Origin: an uncultured Mycoplasmatota bacterium | GTDB lineage: Bacteria; Bacillota_I; Bacilli_A; RF39; UBA660 | NCBI GenBank assembly: GCA_900556025.1 | Contig: USNG01000051.1 | Coordinates: forward strand, 1-6,861 | Reading direction: 5' to 3' | DNA length: 6,861 bases | Shown here: positions 1 through 6,223 of the stretch, piece after piece | How positions within the stretch are numbered: the first letter of the stretch is position 1 | Layout of the letters: every line of letters starts with the position of its first letter | Position numbers and translations under genes: made by a program | The notes under the pieces: model-generated | The model's database searches: none | Told to the model about the DNA's origin: nothing | The model's input: only the letters and a program-made list of their open reading frames with translations

Positions 1-2
1 AT

Positions 3-59
3 AAGCCTATAACTGATGATATGTATTCAAAAAAAACAAGTGGATATATAGAAAAGTAG
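3..59 (+). CDS. C-terminal tail of an upstream gene (partial)
   Basis: An open frame enters from the left edge and reads KPITDDMYSKKTSGYIEK before a TAG stop at 57-59. Only 18 codons are visible, so no family can be assigned. The hydrophilic, Lys-rich end looks like a normal protein C-terminus. The next possible start lies 7 nt downstream on the same strand, which would fit an operon. It could also be a chance open frame; the support is frame continuity and spacing only. Confidence 0.35.
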   Translation, partial: KPITDDMYSKKTSGYIEK

Positions 60-66
60 ATGTTAT

Positions 67-302
67 ATGAAAAGCAAAAAAATTATTTATGCCATAATAG
101 GAATTATTGTATTAGTAGCGATTATAGTTATTATTGCCATTATAAGTAATAAACCAATGTTAATAAATCATACTCCACCAGAGGCTGAATCTATAATTGA
201 AACACTAAAAATGATGTTATGGAAAATAGAGTAAGAGATTATCCGGATGATTATTACTTAAGTGGATTTAATAGTATGAATGAGGTTAGATATGAGGAAT
301 AA
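67..302 (+). pseudogene. Small single-pass membrane protein, apparently frameshifted
   Basis: From ATG 67-69 the frame gives 55 residues and stops at TAA 232-234. It has a Lys-rich start (MKSKKIIYAI), one strongly hydrophobic helix at about residues 6-26, then a short extracytoplasmic stretch containing NHTPPEAESIIETLK. After that point the in-frame reading (MMLWKIE) looks unnatural. The -1 frame entered at the A5 run at 207-211 continues as a plausible acidic domain (NDVMENRVRDYPDDYYLSGF and a few more residues) to TAA 300-302. The intact product would be about 78 residues. The simplest reading is a one-base indel in the A run, either real decay or a sequencing error; a 55-residue intact protein or slippage at the A run are alternatives. 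No clear Shine-Dalgarno site precedes the ATG. The family is not recognised. Confidence 0.45.
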
Positions 303-386
303 AGAAAGGAGAGTAACATAGAGGAAAATAATTAGATTATAGATGATAGAGCTATATTAAAAAATTGTTATGACTATAAAGATTAA
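303..386 (+). other. Possible decayed coding remnant upstream of the sortase-anchored protein
   Basis: The same frame that follows the putative frameshift continues past TAA 300-302 through a second stop (TAG 333-335) to TAA 384-386. It reads RKESNIEENN, stop, IIDDRAILKNCYDYKD. The residue mix is protein-like rather than random, so this may be the eroded tail of the gene before it. The evidence is composition only. In the same stretch a weak promoter-like pair, TTGTTA (365-370) and TAATAA (387-392) with a 16-nt spacer, could serve the gene at 425. Confidence 0.25.
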
Positions 387-424
387 TAATAAAAAAATCA
401 AATAAAATTAAGAGGAGAAAGAAT

Positions 425-1840
425 ATGAAAAATAAGAAGAAAAAATTATTTATTACTACTATATTAATATTTCTGTTTACACTTTGTATTGCTCCGATAA
501 CAACATTTGCAGAGGATTTAGATTTGAGCACAGCTAATATAGATATTGAGGGTGTAAAATTTAATTATAATCCCGGTGATAAGCCAGAAGCAAAAGCTTA
601 TAAATGTGATCCCTGGGATGAACTATATGATATAGAGTATGAATACTGGGAAGAGATGGAAACTAATGCAAGTGGAGAGTCTGTTCCAGTTAAGTTTTGG
701 TATTCTGATGAAGCAAAAAACAATGAGTTATCACAAGATAAAAAAATAACTACTTTTGAAGAAGGAAAAACTTATATGTATAGTATTTCTCTTAAAGCAA
801 AAGATGAGAATAAATTTGGAAGTAATACTTCAGTAAGAGTAAACAATACAGAAATAAATAGTGCAAATGTAAAAAGTTTTGAAACAACACTTTTTGTAAC
901 TGCTGTGAAAACAATAAAACCAACAAAACCAGTTCAATTAAAACACATCGACATCATAGAATTAAATAATGCAACAATCAGTTTTAATGTAAATGATAAA
1001 CCAGTATTTACTGGAAAAACACCTGATGATTCATCGTATGTATATCAGTTTGAAGGTTGGCAAACTAAAGATGGTGCAGGTATAACTTCAGCTGAATTCT
1101 TTAATAAGGGTTATGAAAATCTTATCACTACTTTTGAAAGTGAAAAAGATTATCAATACATTTTATATTTTAAAGCTAAAGAAGGATATGCTTTTACAAG
1201 AGATACTAAATTAAAAATAAATGGTAAATATTATAATTATAGGGTATCGGATTGGGAAACAGAAACAAATGTTGATGAATTTCCAACAACATGGAGAATG
1301 TACCCAGAGCTAACAATGACACCTATATCTTCTGAACAAAATACTATAAAGGAAATTAAAAGTACAGGAGTAATAAATGGTAGTATTACATTTGAGAAAG
1401 AAGTAAGTAAAAACTATACTTTGGATATTAAAAAAGTTGAAGTTAAAAAAGAACTTGCTGATAAAAATGTTAAGTATGTAGTTGATATTAATGTATTAGA
1501 AAATGGACACATAGTTGAAATTAATGATACTAAAATGAAAATAAGAATTGCTTTACCAGAAGATTTAAAAGGTTATAAAAAATATGAAGTAGTTTATATT
1601 AAAGATAACCAAATACAAGAAACTATACCAGCAACAATAGAAGATGGATACATAGTATTTGAAACAACTCATTTAAGTCATTATGGAATAGTAGCAACAG
1701 AAAAATCATTAAATACGAATATAATAGAAAATCCAAAAACAGGAGATAATGTAGGATTTTATATTGTAACATCTGTTCTTTCAATAATTGGAATAGCTGG
1801 AGCTTCATTAATTGTTTATAGAAAAAAACAAACAAATTAG
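425..1840 (+). CDS. Sortase-anchored (NPKTG) cell-surface protein with two repeated extracellular domains
   Basis: Predicted wall-anchored surface protein of 471 residues, probably a structural or adhesive protein; its ligand is unknown. Residues 1-29 are a Sec signal peptide: a Lys-rich n-region, a hydrophobic core, and likely cleavage after TTFA. Two diverged copies of one domain follow, about residues 38-161 and 175-298. They share the anchors DKP, ITTFE, a Tyr-rich strand, KAK and a closing VNN/ING. Residues about 310-425 form a beta-rich C-terminal domain ending FETTHLSHYGIV, a pattern common just before sortase signals in Firmicutes proteins. The sorting signal is NPKTG at 436-440, then a hydrophobic helix and the tail RKKQTN. 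Asn replaces the usual Leu of LPXTG, a variant seen in gut Firmicutes. No sortase is encoded in the window. The ATG at 425 is supported by AGGAG at 412-416. Transcription probably ends at the hairpin 1867-1899. The class is firm; the ligand and exact domain families are unassigned. Confidence 0.9.
   Translation: MKNKKKKLFITTILIFLFTLCIAPITTFAEDLDLSTANIDIEGVKFNYNPGDKPEAKAYKCDPWDELYDIEYEYWEEMETNASGESVPVKFWYSDEAKNNELSQDKKITTFEEGKTYMYSISLKAKDENKFGSNTSVRVNNTEINSANVKSFETTLFVTAVKTIKPTKPVQLKHIDIIELNNATISFNVNDKPVFTGKTPDDSSYVYQFEGWQTKDGAGITSAEFFNKGYENLITTFESEKDYQYILYFKAKEGYAFTRDTKLKINGKYYNYRVSDWETETNVDEFPTTWRMYPELTMTPISSEQNTIKEIKSTGVINGSITFEKEVSKNYTLDIKKVEVKKELADKNVKYVVDINVLENGHIVEINDTKMKIRIALPEDLKGYKKYEVVYIKDNQIQETIPATIEDGYIVFETTHLSHYGIVATEKSLNTNIIENPKTGDNVGFYIVTSVLSIIGIAGASLIVYRKKQTN
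536..907 (+). repeat. Intragenic domain repeat, copy 1 (residues 38-161 of the surface protein)
   Basis: First copy of a diverged extracellular domain. Comparison with copy 2 shows the same ordered anchors: GDKPE near the start, ITTFEEGKTYMY, LKAK, then VRVNN. This copy contains extra material around residues 60-100 and a lone Cys at residue 61. The similarity is visible at protein level only; the DNA copies have diverged. Confidence 0.65.
947..1318 (+). repeat. Intragenic domain repeat, copy 2 (residues 175-298 of the surface protein)
   Basis: Second copy of the same domain. Its anchors are NDKPV, FEGWQT, ITTFESEKDYQY, FKAKEGY and LKINGKYY, in the same order and spacing as copy 1. A short Lys/Pro linker (KTIKPTKP, residues 162-169) joins the two, as is common between tandem domains of wall proteins. 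Copy 2 lacks the Cys of copy 1. Confidence 0.65.
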
Positions 1841-1866
1841 AAGAAAAATATATTTGGTTATATTAA

Positions 1867-1899
1867 AAACCCTAGTAACTATTAAAGCTACTAGGGTTT
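1867..1899. terminator. Bidirectional rho-independent terminator between convergent genes
   Basis: AAACCCTAGTA at 1867-1877 is the exact reverse complement of TACTAGGGTTT at 1889-1899, giving an 11-bp stem with an 11-nt loop. On the plus strand the stem is followed by TTTAATTTT. On the minus strand the 3' arm runs into TTTTTAATA. It lies 26 nt after the stop of the sortase-anchored gene and 4 nt past the stop codon of the convergent gene, so it probably ends both transcripts. Confidence 0.88.
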
Positions 1900-1903
1900 A
1901 ATT

Positions 1904-2299
1904 TTAATTATTTAATATTGCATAACAATAATCATATACATTTAAATGTTTATTAATTTTTTTATTAATAATTTTATCTTTAAAATCAGTTTCAAAAAGA
2001 TTAAATAGCATTTCTATTGTAAAATTTTTCTTTTCTTTTTCAGTTAGTTCTAAATACTTGGCTGAAAAAAGTAATAGATGCTTATATTTAGCAAAATTAA
2101 CAATATTTTTACTATTACTAGAATCTAGTTTATTTAATACTTCTTTTAATAATATAATTATATCTTTAATATTAAAATTGATGTAGAAACTTTTATTTTC
2201 TAATAAATAAATAGCTAACCTAACTTTATCAACAATATTTAAATTATCATACATATCTATTAAATCAAAAACCTTTTTAGTATTATTATCTAACAACAT
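1904..2299 (-). CDS. Hypothetical small, mostly helical cytoplasmic protein
   Basis: Encodes 131 residues rich in Leu, Ile, Lys, Asn and Asp with no signal peptide and no membrane helix. Hydrophobic heptad-like spacing (for example VFDLIDMYDNLNIVDKV and IIILLKEVLNKLD) suggests an all-alpha soluble protein. No catalytic motif, metal-binding cluster or DNA-binding motif is recognisable, so no function is proposed. The ATG (2297-2299) is preceded on its strand by AAAGAGG (complement near 2306-2312) about 6 nt upstream, a good ribosome binding site, and the frame ends at the shared terminator. It is convergent with the sortase-anchored gene. The truncated ABC ATPase lies about 170 nt upstream in the same direction, but the gap makes a shared functional operon uncertain. 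Confidence 0.7.
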   Translation of the reverse strand: MLLDNNTKKVFDLIDMYDNLNIVDKVRLAIYLLENKSFYINFNIKDIIILLKEVLNKLDSSNSKNIVNFAKYKHLLLFSAKYLELTEKEKKNFTIEMLFNLFETDFKDKIINKKINKHLNVYDYCYAILNN

Positions 2300-2305
2300 A
2301 TTATA

Positions 2306-2312
2306 CCTCTTT
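2306..2312 (-). promoter_or_regulatory. Ribosome binding site of the 131-residue hypothetical gene
   Basis: Read on the minus strand this is AAAGAGG, ending 6 nt before the ATG. It is the main evidence that this otherwise unrecognised frame is a real gene and fixes its start. Confidence 0.6.
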
Positions 2313-2471
2313 TCTTTGTTTATACTTTTAAAATTAACTTAAATCTTGAATAAAATTTTTAATTTAAAATTCTATTTTTTAGAAAAATCAAAAAGATTAA
2401 ATATTGATTTTTTCCTTATTTTATGGGCTATAAGCAACTTTTCTTAATTACTACCTGTGTCTATACTATAT

Positions 2472-2894
2472 TCATCCAACTCTTTGCTTCATACCACCGG
2501 ATAAACTATCTGGATATTTATATTTAAATTCAGCAAGCCCATATTTATCTAAGAGTCTAATAACATTTTTTATAGATTCTTGATTTTTTCTTTTTTTAAT
2601 TTCTAGTCCTAATAAACAATTATCTAGTATTGTTAACCAAGGAAACAGAGAATCAGTTTGTAGCATATAGCCAATCTCTTCTTTATCATGAAAAACTATT
2701 TTCCCATCACTTTTTTTATTAAGATCAGATAGAATAGAAAGAATTGTAGATTTGCCACAACCAGAAGGACCAACAATTGCTAGAATCTCTTGTTGATACA
2801 CATCAAAATTAACATTATCAACAGCCAAAGTTTCTCCCTGTTTATTATGATAAATTTTTTTTAAATTTTTAATCTCAAGTAAAATCTTTTTCAT
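2472..2894 (-). pseudogene. Truncated ABC transporter ATPase, NitT/TauT (SsuB/TauB-like) family
   Basis: The N-terminal 140 residues of an ATPase that would normally be about 240-260 residues long and power import of a small organic solute (nitrate/sulfonate/taurine/thiamine-precursor class). Visible motifs: A-loop Tyr in KKIYHNKQGE, Walker A GPSGCGKST, Q-loop region GYMLQTDSLFPW (typical of this family) and the signature LSGGMKQRV. The frame then ends at TGA 2472-2474. Walker B, D-loop and the switch His are missing, so it cannot hydrolyse ATP. Another frame downstream reads LDEYSIDTGSN before a stop, suggesting a deletion junction near 2475. No permease or binding protein is in the window. 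A start at TTG 2904-2906 is possible, but ATG 2892-2894 is preferred because GGAG (complement of 2901-2904) sits 6 nt before it. The substrate cannot be told. Confidence 0.85.
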
Positions 2895-3202
2895 ATATTT
2901 CTCCAATCTAAAGTATTTTATGACTAATAACTATAAATGGTATAGATATTTATACTTGAAATTATAAAATTAAATAGCAAAGTAAGTTTATATCATATTT
3001 TTGTAATAAAGTTTTGTCTATCTCAGTAGTGTAAGAGTTAAAATGGCAAATAACCAAGTCCAACTACTAGCAAAAGATGTAAAATGAAAGAAACAATTGT
3101 ATTTTAAACCGTAAAATTTTAGACTAAACTTCGTTAAAAATAGACATTTAAATAAAAATTTACTTTTACAATTGAGATGAAGATAAAAGTCAAGATGAAA
3201 TC

Positions 3203-3231
3203 TTGTTTAAATATAATAGCTATGATATAAT
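3203..3231 (+). promoter_or_regulatory. Sigma-A type promoter of the TasA-like/SipW-like operon
   Basis: TTGTTT (3203-3208) and TATAAT (3226-3231) are separated by exactly 17 nt. TGA just before the -10 box (3223-3225) makes an extended -10 element. The -10 is a perfect consensus and the -35 matches four of six positions. Transcription would start near 3238, giving a very short leader before the AGGAGG. A strong vegetative promoter fits high expression of a structural protein. Confidence 0.8.
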
Positions 3232-3240
3232 CATAAACAT

Positions 3241-3246
3241 AGGAGG
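3241..3246 (+). promoter_or_regulatory. Consensus ribosome binding site AGGAGG of the TasA-like gene
   Basis: A full AGGAGG lies 8 nt before ATG 3255-3257. It is the strongest Shine-Dalgarno site in the window and fixes the start of the TasA-like protein. Confidence 0.85.
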
Positions 3247-3254
3247 ATAAAAAA

Positions 3255-3908
3255 ATGGAGAAAAATAGAAAAGTACAGATAATAGCAATAGTTGCCTTAG
3301 TTGTTGGTATCGTTGGATTATCAATTGGATTTGCTGCTTTTTCTAGTGTTTTAAATATTCAAACTAGTGCGAATGTTAAACCAGATAGTAGTACAATGAA
3401 TGTTGATTTTTCTAGTGCTGAAGATAAAGTAGAAGTTGCCGAAATTATACCAACTGCTACACCTAACTCACTAGTAACAACCAATGGTGTTATTGATAAT
3501 AGCGTTGATCCAACTATCTCAAAGTTAAGTGCAACATTTACTGAACCTGGACAATCAGTTGTGTACAAATTCTATGCGTATAATGCAGGAGAATTGAATG
3601 CTTACCTAAAAAGTATAGTTTTTAGTAATGTTGCTAATCAAAATGCTACTAAAATCTGTACAGCAGGTCAAGGAACTACTGATGCTCTAGTTCAAAAAGC
3701 TTGTGAAAAAATTTCTGTAAAAGTAAAAGTTGGAAATGAAATTGAAACAACAACTGGCAAGGCTTCTATTACAGGTCATATTTTATCTAAAGGTAACGGA
3801 GAATTAGTTACAGTTACTTTAGAATATGAAGCTGGTGCTGATAGAGCAGATGGAGACTTTACTGTTGCATTTGGCAATATAACTTTAAATTACAGTTCTG
3901 TTGATTAA
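3255..3908 (+). CDS. TasA/CalY-like secreted protein (probable fibre or surface-layer subunit)
   Basis: Secreted protein of 217 residues, likely the major exported subunit of this operon. Residues 1-28 form a signal peptide: short basic start (MEKNRK), hydrophobic helix, then LSIGFAAF. The AA-Phe junction resembles the TWAA-FND cleavage site of Bacillus TasA, so cleavage after A28 by a SipW-type peptidase is likely. The mature part is beta-rich, with a central FTEPGQSVVYKFYAYNAGELNAYL stretch like the 'donor-strand plus N-G' core of TasA/camelysin proteins, and ends ITLNYSSVD with no anchor. C135 and C150 could form a disulfide. Its length is close to TasA (261) and CalY (about 200). The gene is visibly less AT-rich than its neighbours, with a strong promoter and AGGAGG, suggesting high expression. 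It heads the operon, 48 nt before the peptidase gene. The family call is by pattern recognition; polymerisation is inferred. Confidence 0.8.
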   Translation: MEKNRKVQIIAIVALVVGIVGLSIGFAAFSSVLNIQTSANVKPDSSTMNVDFSSAEDKVEVAEIIPTATPNSLVTTNGVIDNSVDPTISKLSATFTEPGQSVVYKFYAYNAGELNAYLKSIVFSNVANQNATKICTAGQGTTDALVQKACEKISVKVKVGNEIETTTGKASITGHILSKGNGELVTVTLEYEAGADRADGDFTVAFGNITLNYSSVD

Positions 3909-3945
3909 AAATAGCATGTTAAAACAGCTTTGTCTCTTTAAAGAT

Positions 3946-3950
3946 GGGAG
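3946..3950 (+). promoter_or_regulatory. Ribosome binding site of the signal peptidase gene
   Basis: GGGAG lies 6 nt before ATG 3957-3959 and supports that start. The 48-nt gap between the TasA-like gene and the peptidase shows no convincing hairpin-plus-T-run terminator, so read-through from the upstream promoter is expected. Confidence 0.65.
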
Positions 3951-3956
3951 ATAATA

Positions 3957-5087
3957 ATGAAGAAAAGCTATATTAAAATAATATTATTTATCTTTACTTT
4001 CAGTTTTATTTTACTTTTAAATAATTTAAAATTTAAAATGATAGGACAAATTGAGTTAGATATTGTACTTTTATTATCCTTAGTTATTGTATATTTTGCT
4101 TTTGGATTTGAAAAAGATAAACATCGCTACAGTAAAGATATCATTTTAGAGATTATTATTATTTTAATAGCTTTTTTTCTGCTTTATTATTTATCCGGCA
4201 TTTTAATAGGCTTTGCCAAAAATATCAATTATTTTACAATAAATTCTTTCCAAAACATAATCTTTCCTATAATATTTTATATTTTTATAAAAGAGTTTTT
4301 GAGATATCAACTTTTAATGAAGTCTAGTGAGTCAAAAACTTTGATTATAATTACATACGTTTTCTTTATTATAATTGATAATGTTATACCTTTTTCAGCT
4401 CATTCAATTGGTTTTAATAAGGATACTTTTTTGTTAATTGCATTAACATTTTTACCATCAATCTCAGAAAATATTTTGTGTTCATACTTATCTTTAAATC
4501 TTGGTTATAAACCTGGAATTGTATACTTATTAATTATGGGCCTATATAAATATCTTCTTCCTATAATTCCAAACCCTAATGAATACCTTTATTCTTTGAT
4601 TTTTCTTATTTTTCCATTGATTGTCCTTATAAAGATAAAAAATTGGTTTAAAAAAGATAGAACTGAAGAAGTTGCACTTGACAATTATAGTCATAAAAAA
4701 AAGGAGATTCTATTTTTTATTCCTTTAACTATTTTAAGCTGTGTTTTAATTTATGTAGTATCTGGATATTTTAGATATTATGCAATTGCAGTTGCTAGTG
4801 GTTCTATGGAACCTAAAATCTCAAAAGGTGATGTAGTTATTGTTGATAAAAAATATGATGAAATTAAAGTTGGGGATGTACTAGCATATAAGCATGATGG
4901 AAAAATGATTATTCATAGAATTTATAAAATTGTAAAAAATAATAACGAATATTTTATATATACTAAAGGTGATGCTAATAGCGATTATGATAAATACAAA
5001 GTTACAGAGGATATGTTTATTGGAACTGTTAAGCTTAAGATTCCACTAATAGGATATCCTACTGTACTACTTAATGAGAGGTGGTAA
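3957..5087 (+). CDS. SipW-like (ER-type) signal peptidase I with a large N-terminal multi-spanning membrane domain
   Basis: Membrane-bound peptidase of 376 residues, predicted to remove signal peptides from the TasA-like and surface proteins on either side. The catalytic domain is C-terminal (about 275-376). The nucleophile is S283 in ASGSMEP. H320 in IIHRIYKI sits where bacterial-type enzymes have Lys, marking the archaeal/ER/SipW (S26B) type. A GDANSDYD segment (338-345) supplies the conserved acidic region. Before it come about nine hydrophobic segments (roughly 6-24, 33-50, 63-88, 99-111, 130-146, 158-178, 187-205, 210-227, 250-270); classical SipW (about 190 residues) has one or two. This 270-residue region is unassigned and has polar residues D141, H149 and E171 in or near helices. 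The start is supported by GGGAG at 3946-3950. The next gene starts 2 nt after this stop, and its ribosome site lies in the last codons here, so translation is probably coupled. The peptidase assignment is strong; the role of the membrane domain is unknown. Confidence 0.88.
   Translation: MKKSYIKIILFIFTFSFILLLNNLKFKMIGQIELDIVLLLSLVIVYFAFGFEKDKHRYSKDIILEIIIILIAFFLLYYLSGILIGFAKNINYFTINSFQNIIFPIIFYIFIKEFLRYQLLMKSSESKTLIIITYVFFIIIDNVIPFSAHSIGFNKDTFLLIALTFLPSISENILCSYLSLNLGYKPGIVYLLIMGLYKYLLPIIPNPNEYLYSLIFLIFPLIVLIKIKNWFKKDRTEEVALDNYSHKKKEILFFIPLTILSCVLIYVVSGYFRYYAIAVASGSMEPKISKGDVVIVDKKYDEIKVGDVLAYKHDGKMIIHRIYKIVKNNNEYFIYTKGDANSDYDKYKVTEDMFIGTVKLKIPLIGYPTVLLNERW
5077..5084 (+). promoter_or_regulatory. 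Ribosome binding site deciding the start of the DUF5305-like gene
   Basis: AGAGGTGG lies within the final codons of the peptidase gene, ending 5 nt before ATG 5090-5092. A GTG at 5081-5083 opens the same frame three codons earlier, but it lies inside this site and is therefore not the likely start. Confidence 0.65.
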
Positions 5088-5089
5088 AA

Positions 5090-6223
5090 ATGACAAAAAA
5101 TGTACATTGTACTGAAAATAAAAAAAATAGTAAAAATATAAAAAAAGAAAATCTCTTATTGAAATTTAGCCTATTTATATTCTTTTTTTGCTTATTTATT
5201 ATAATAGGCTTTAAATTTATTACTAACTCATTAAGTATTAACAATGATGAAAAATTACACTTTCAAGAAAAGGGCAATGTTAAATATTCAGTGTGCTTAA
5301 AGGATAATGATTTCTTTGAGGATGAATGCTTAGATTCCGATATGTCTTATGTAGCTAGTTTAATTAAGAATATTCCACTAGAATTTAATTATCAATTTAA
5401 TGGTAACTCTAATAATTTAGTTAGTTCCACTGATTATGAAATTGTGGCTAAACTTATTATTGAAAATAATGATACTAAAACAAAGTATTATGAAAAAGAA
5501 TATGTTTTAGCACCTAAAACTTCTGATTCTATAAAAAATAATGGAACATTATATAATTTAGATAAAAAAGTAAATATTGATTATGAATACTATAATAGTA
5601 TTGCAACTAATTTTAAATCCCAATATGGTATTGATTCACAAAGTTATTTGGAAGTGTATTTAAACACTTATAATAATGTTAATTCCAAATACAAAGATAT
5701 TCCAACCTCTGCACAAATATCAGTTCGAATACCACTATCACAAAAAGCTATTGAAATAAAATTTAATACACAAGAAATAAATAAAAGTATAGATAAATAT
5801 ATTTCATCAAAATATATTGCTATTAATGAAAATCTAAAATTTATTGTTGGTATAATTTTTCTTTTCCTATCACTTGTTTTCCTATCATTCATTTTTGTAA
5901 TAATAAAAAAATATACCAAAACAATAAGTAAGTATGATAAGTTTATTAATAAAATATTAAAAGAGTATGATCGTTTAATAGTAGAAACAGCAACATTTCC
6001 TGATGAAAAAGATTACAATGTTCTAATAATTAATAACTTTAATGAATTAGTAGATGTTCGGGATAATTTACACTCTCCAATTATGTTCTATAATGTTAAA
6101 GACCATAAAATGTCAAAGTTTTATATTCTTAATGATAATAATTTATATTTGTATATAGTAAATTCAAAGGACATTAATGGTGGTGATAAGAAGTATGAAA
6201 CTAAGAAAACTTCAAAAAAATAA
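5090..6223 (+). CDS. DUF5305-like two-pass membrane protein
   Basis: Encodes 377 residues with a clear three-part plan. A polar N-terminus of about 22 residues leads into a transmembrane helix (about 23-45). An extracytoplasmic beta-rich domain (about 46-248) has paired strands such as STDYEIVAKLIIENN, EKEYVLAP and AQISVRIPLSQKAIEIKF. A second helix (about 251-272) is followed by a cytoplasmic domain (273-377) with YDRLIVETATFPDE, NNFNELVDVRDNLHSPIMFY and FYILNDNNLYLYIV. This layout and the 'IVE...P...LVDV...PI' pattern match DUF5305, a family of unknown function known from archaea and Firmicutes that I associate with SipW-type peptidase genes. Its place between the peptidase and a second exported protein suggests a membrane platform for assembling or sensing the exported proteins; this is inference. 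The ATG at 5090 is chosen over GTG 5081 because of the ribosome site between them. Its 3' end overlaps the next gene by 29 nt. Confidence 0.75.
   Translation: MTKNVHCTENKKNSKNIKKENLLLKFSLFIFFFCLFIIIGFKFITNSLSINNDEKLHFQEKGNVKYSVCLKDNDFFEDECLDSDMSYVASLIKNIPLEFNYQFNGNSNNLVSSTDYEIVAKLIIENNDTKTKYYEKEYVLAPKTSDSIKNNGTLYNLDKKVNIDYEYYNSIATNFKSQYGIDSQSYLEVYLNTYNNVNSKYKDIPTSAQISVRIPLSQKAIEIKFNTQEINKSIDKYISSKYIAINENLKFIVGIIFLFLSLVFLSFIFVIIKKYTKTISKYDKFINKILKEYDRLIVETATFPDEKDYNVLIINNFNELVDVRDNLHSPIMFYNVKDHKMSKFYILNDNNLYLYIVNSKDINGGDKKYETKKTSKK

Larger units (their letters stand above)
2907..3254. other. 348-nt divergent intergenic region, mostly without recognisable features
   Basis: This lies between the divergently transcribed ABC ATPase fragment and the TasA-like operon. 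All frames are broken by frequent stops and I see no convincing gene remnant or tRNA. An 8-bp inverted repeat (CAATTGTA 3094-3101 and TACAATTG 3167-3174) frames an AT-rich stretch. The right end carries the operon promoter and ribosome binding site listed separately. The large size suggests room for regulator binding, but no specific operator can be named. Confidence 0.5.

Noticed and set aside
476..487. Possible lipobox (TLC) in the signal peptide of the sortase-anchored protein
   Set aside because: The residue before Cys21 is Leu, not Gly, Ala or Ser, and a better signal peptidase site (TTFA) follows at residue 29.
1623..1835. Minus-strand open frame of 70 residues inside the sortase-anchored gene
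   Set aside because: It lies antisense to a well-supported gene, has no ribosome site, and its Leu/Phe-rich make-up mirrors the AT-rich sense codons.
2383..2412. Nine-base-pair hairpin AAAAATCAA / TTGATTTTT as a terminator of the ABC fragment
   Set aside because: The stem is almost all A-T with a 12-nt loop in very AT-rich DNA, so it is weak and likely to occur by chance.
2472..2474. TGA read as Trp (Mycoplasma code) to rescue the ABC ATPase
   Set aside because: The frame would meet TAG two codons later, and every Trp in the intact genes uses TGG, so recoding does not restore the protein.
3094..3174. Inverted repeat CAATTGTA / TACAATTG as an operator or mobile-element end
   Set aside because: Its core CAATTG is itself palindromic, the arms do not extend beyond 8 bp, and no transposase or target duplication is visible.
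3359..3568. Minus-strand open frame of 69 residues inside the TasA-like gene
   Set aside because: It is an antisense shadow of a gene with strong promoter, ribosome site and family features.
4290..4308. CPBP/CAAX-protease-like motif (KEFLRYQLL) in the membrane domain of the peptidase
   Set aside because: The E-to-R spacing is one residue short of the EExxxR motif, the first Glu is Lys, and no matching His/Asn motifs follow. A distant, inactive relative cannot be excluded.
5668..5919. Minus-strand open frame of 83 residues inside the DUF5305-like gene
   Set aside because: It is an antisense shadow with no ribosome site and no recognisable domain.
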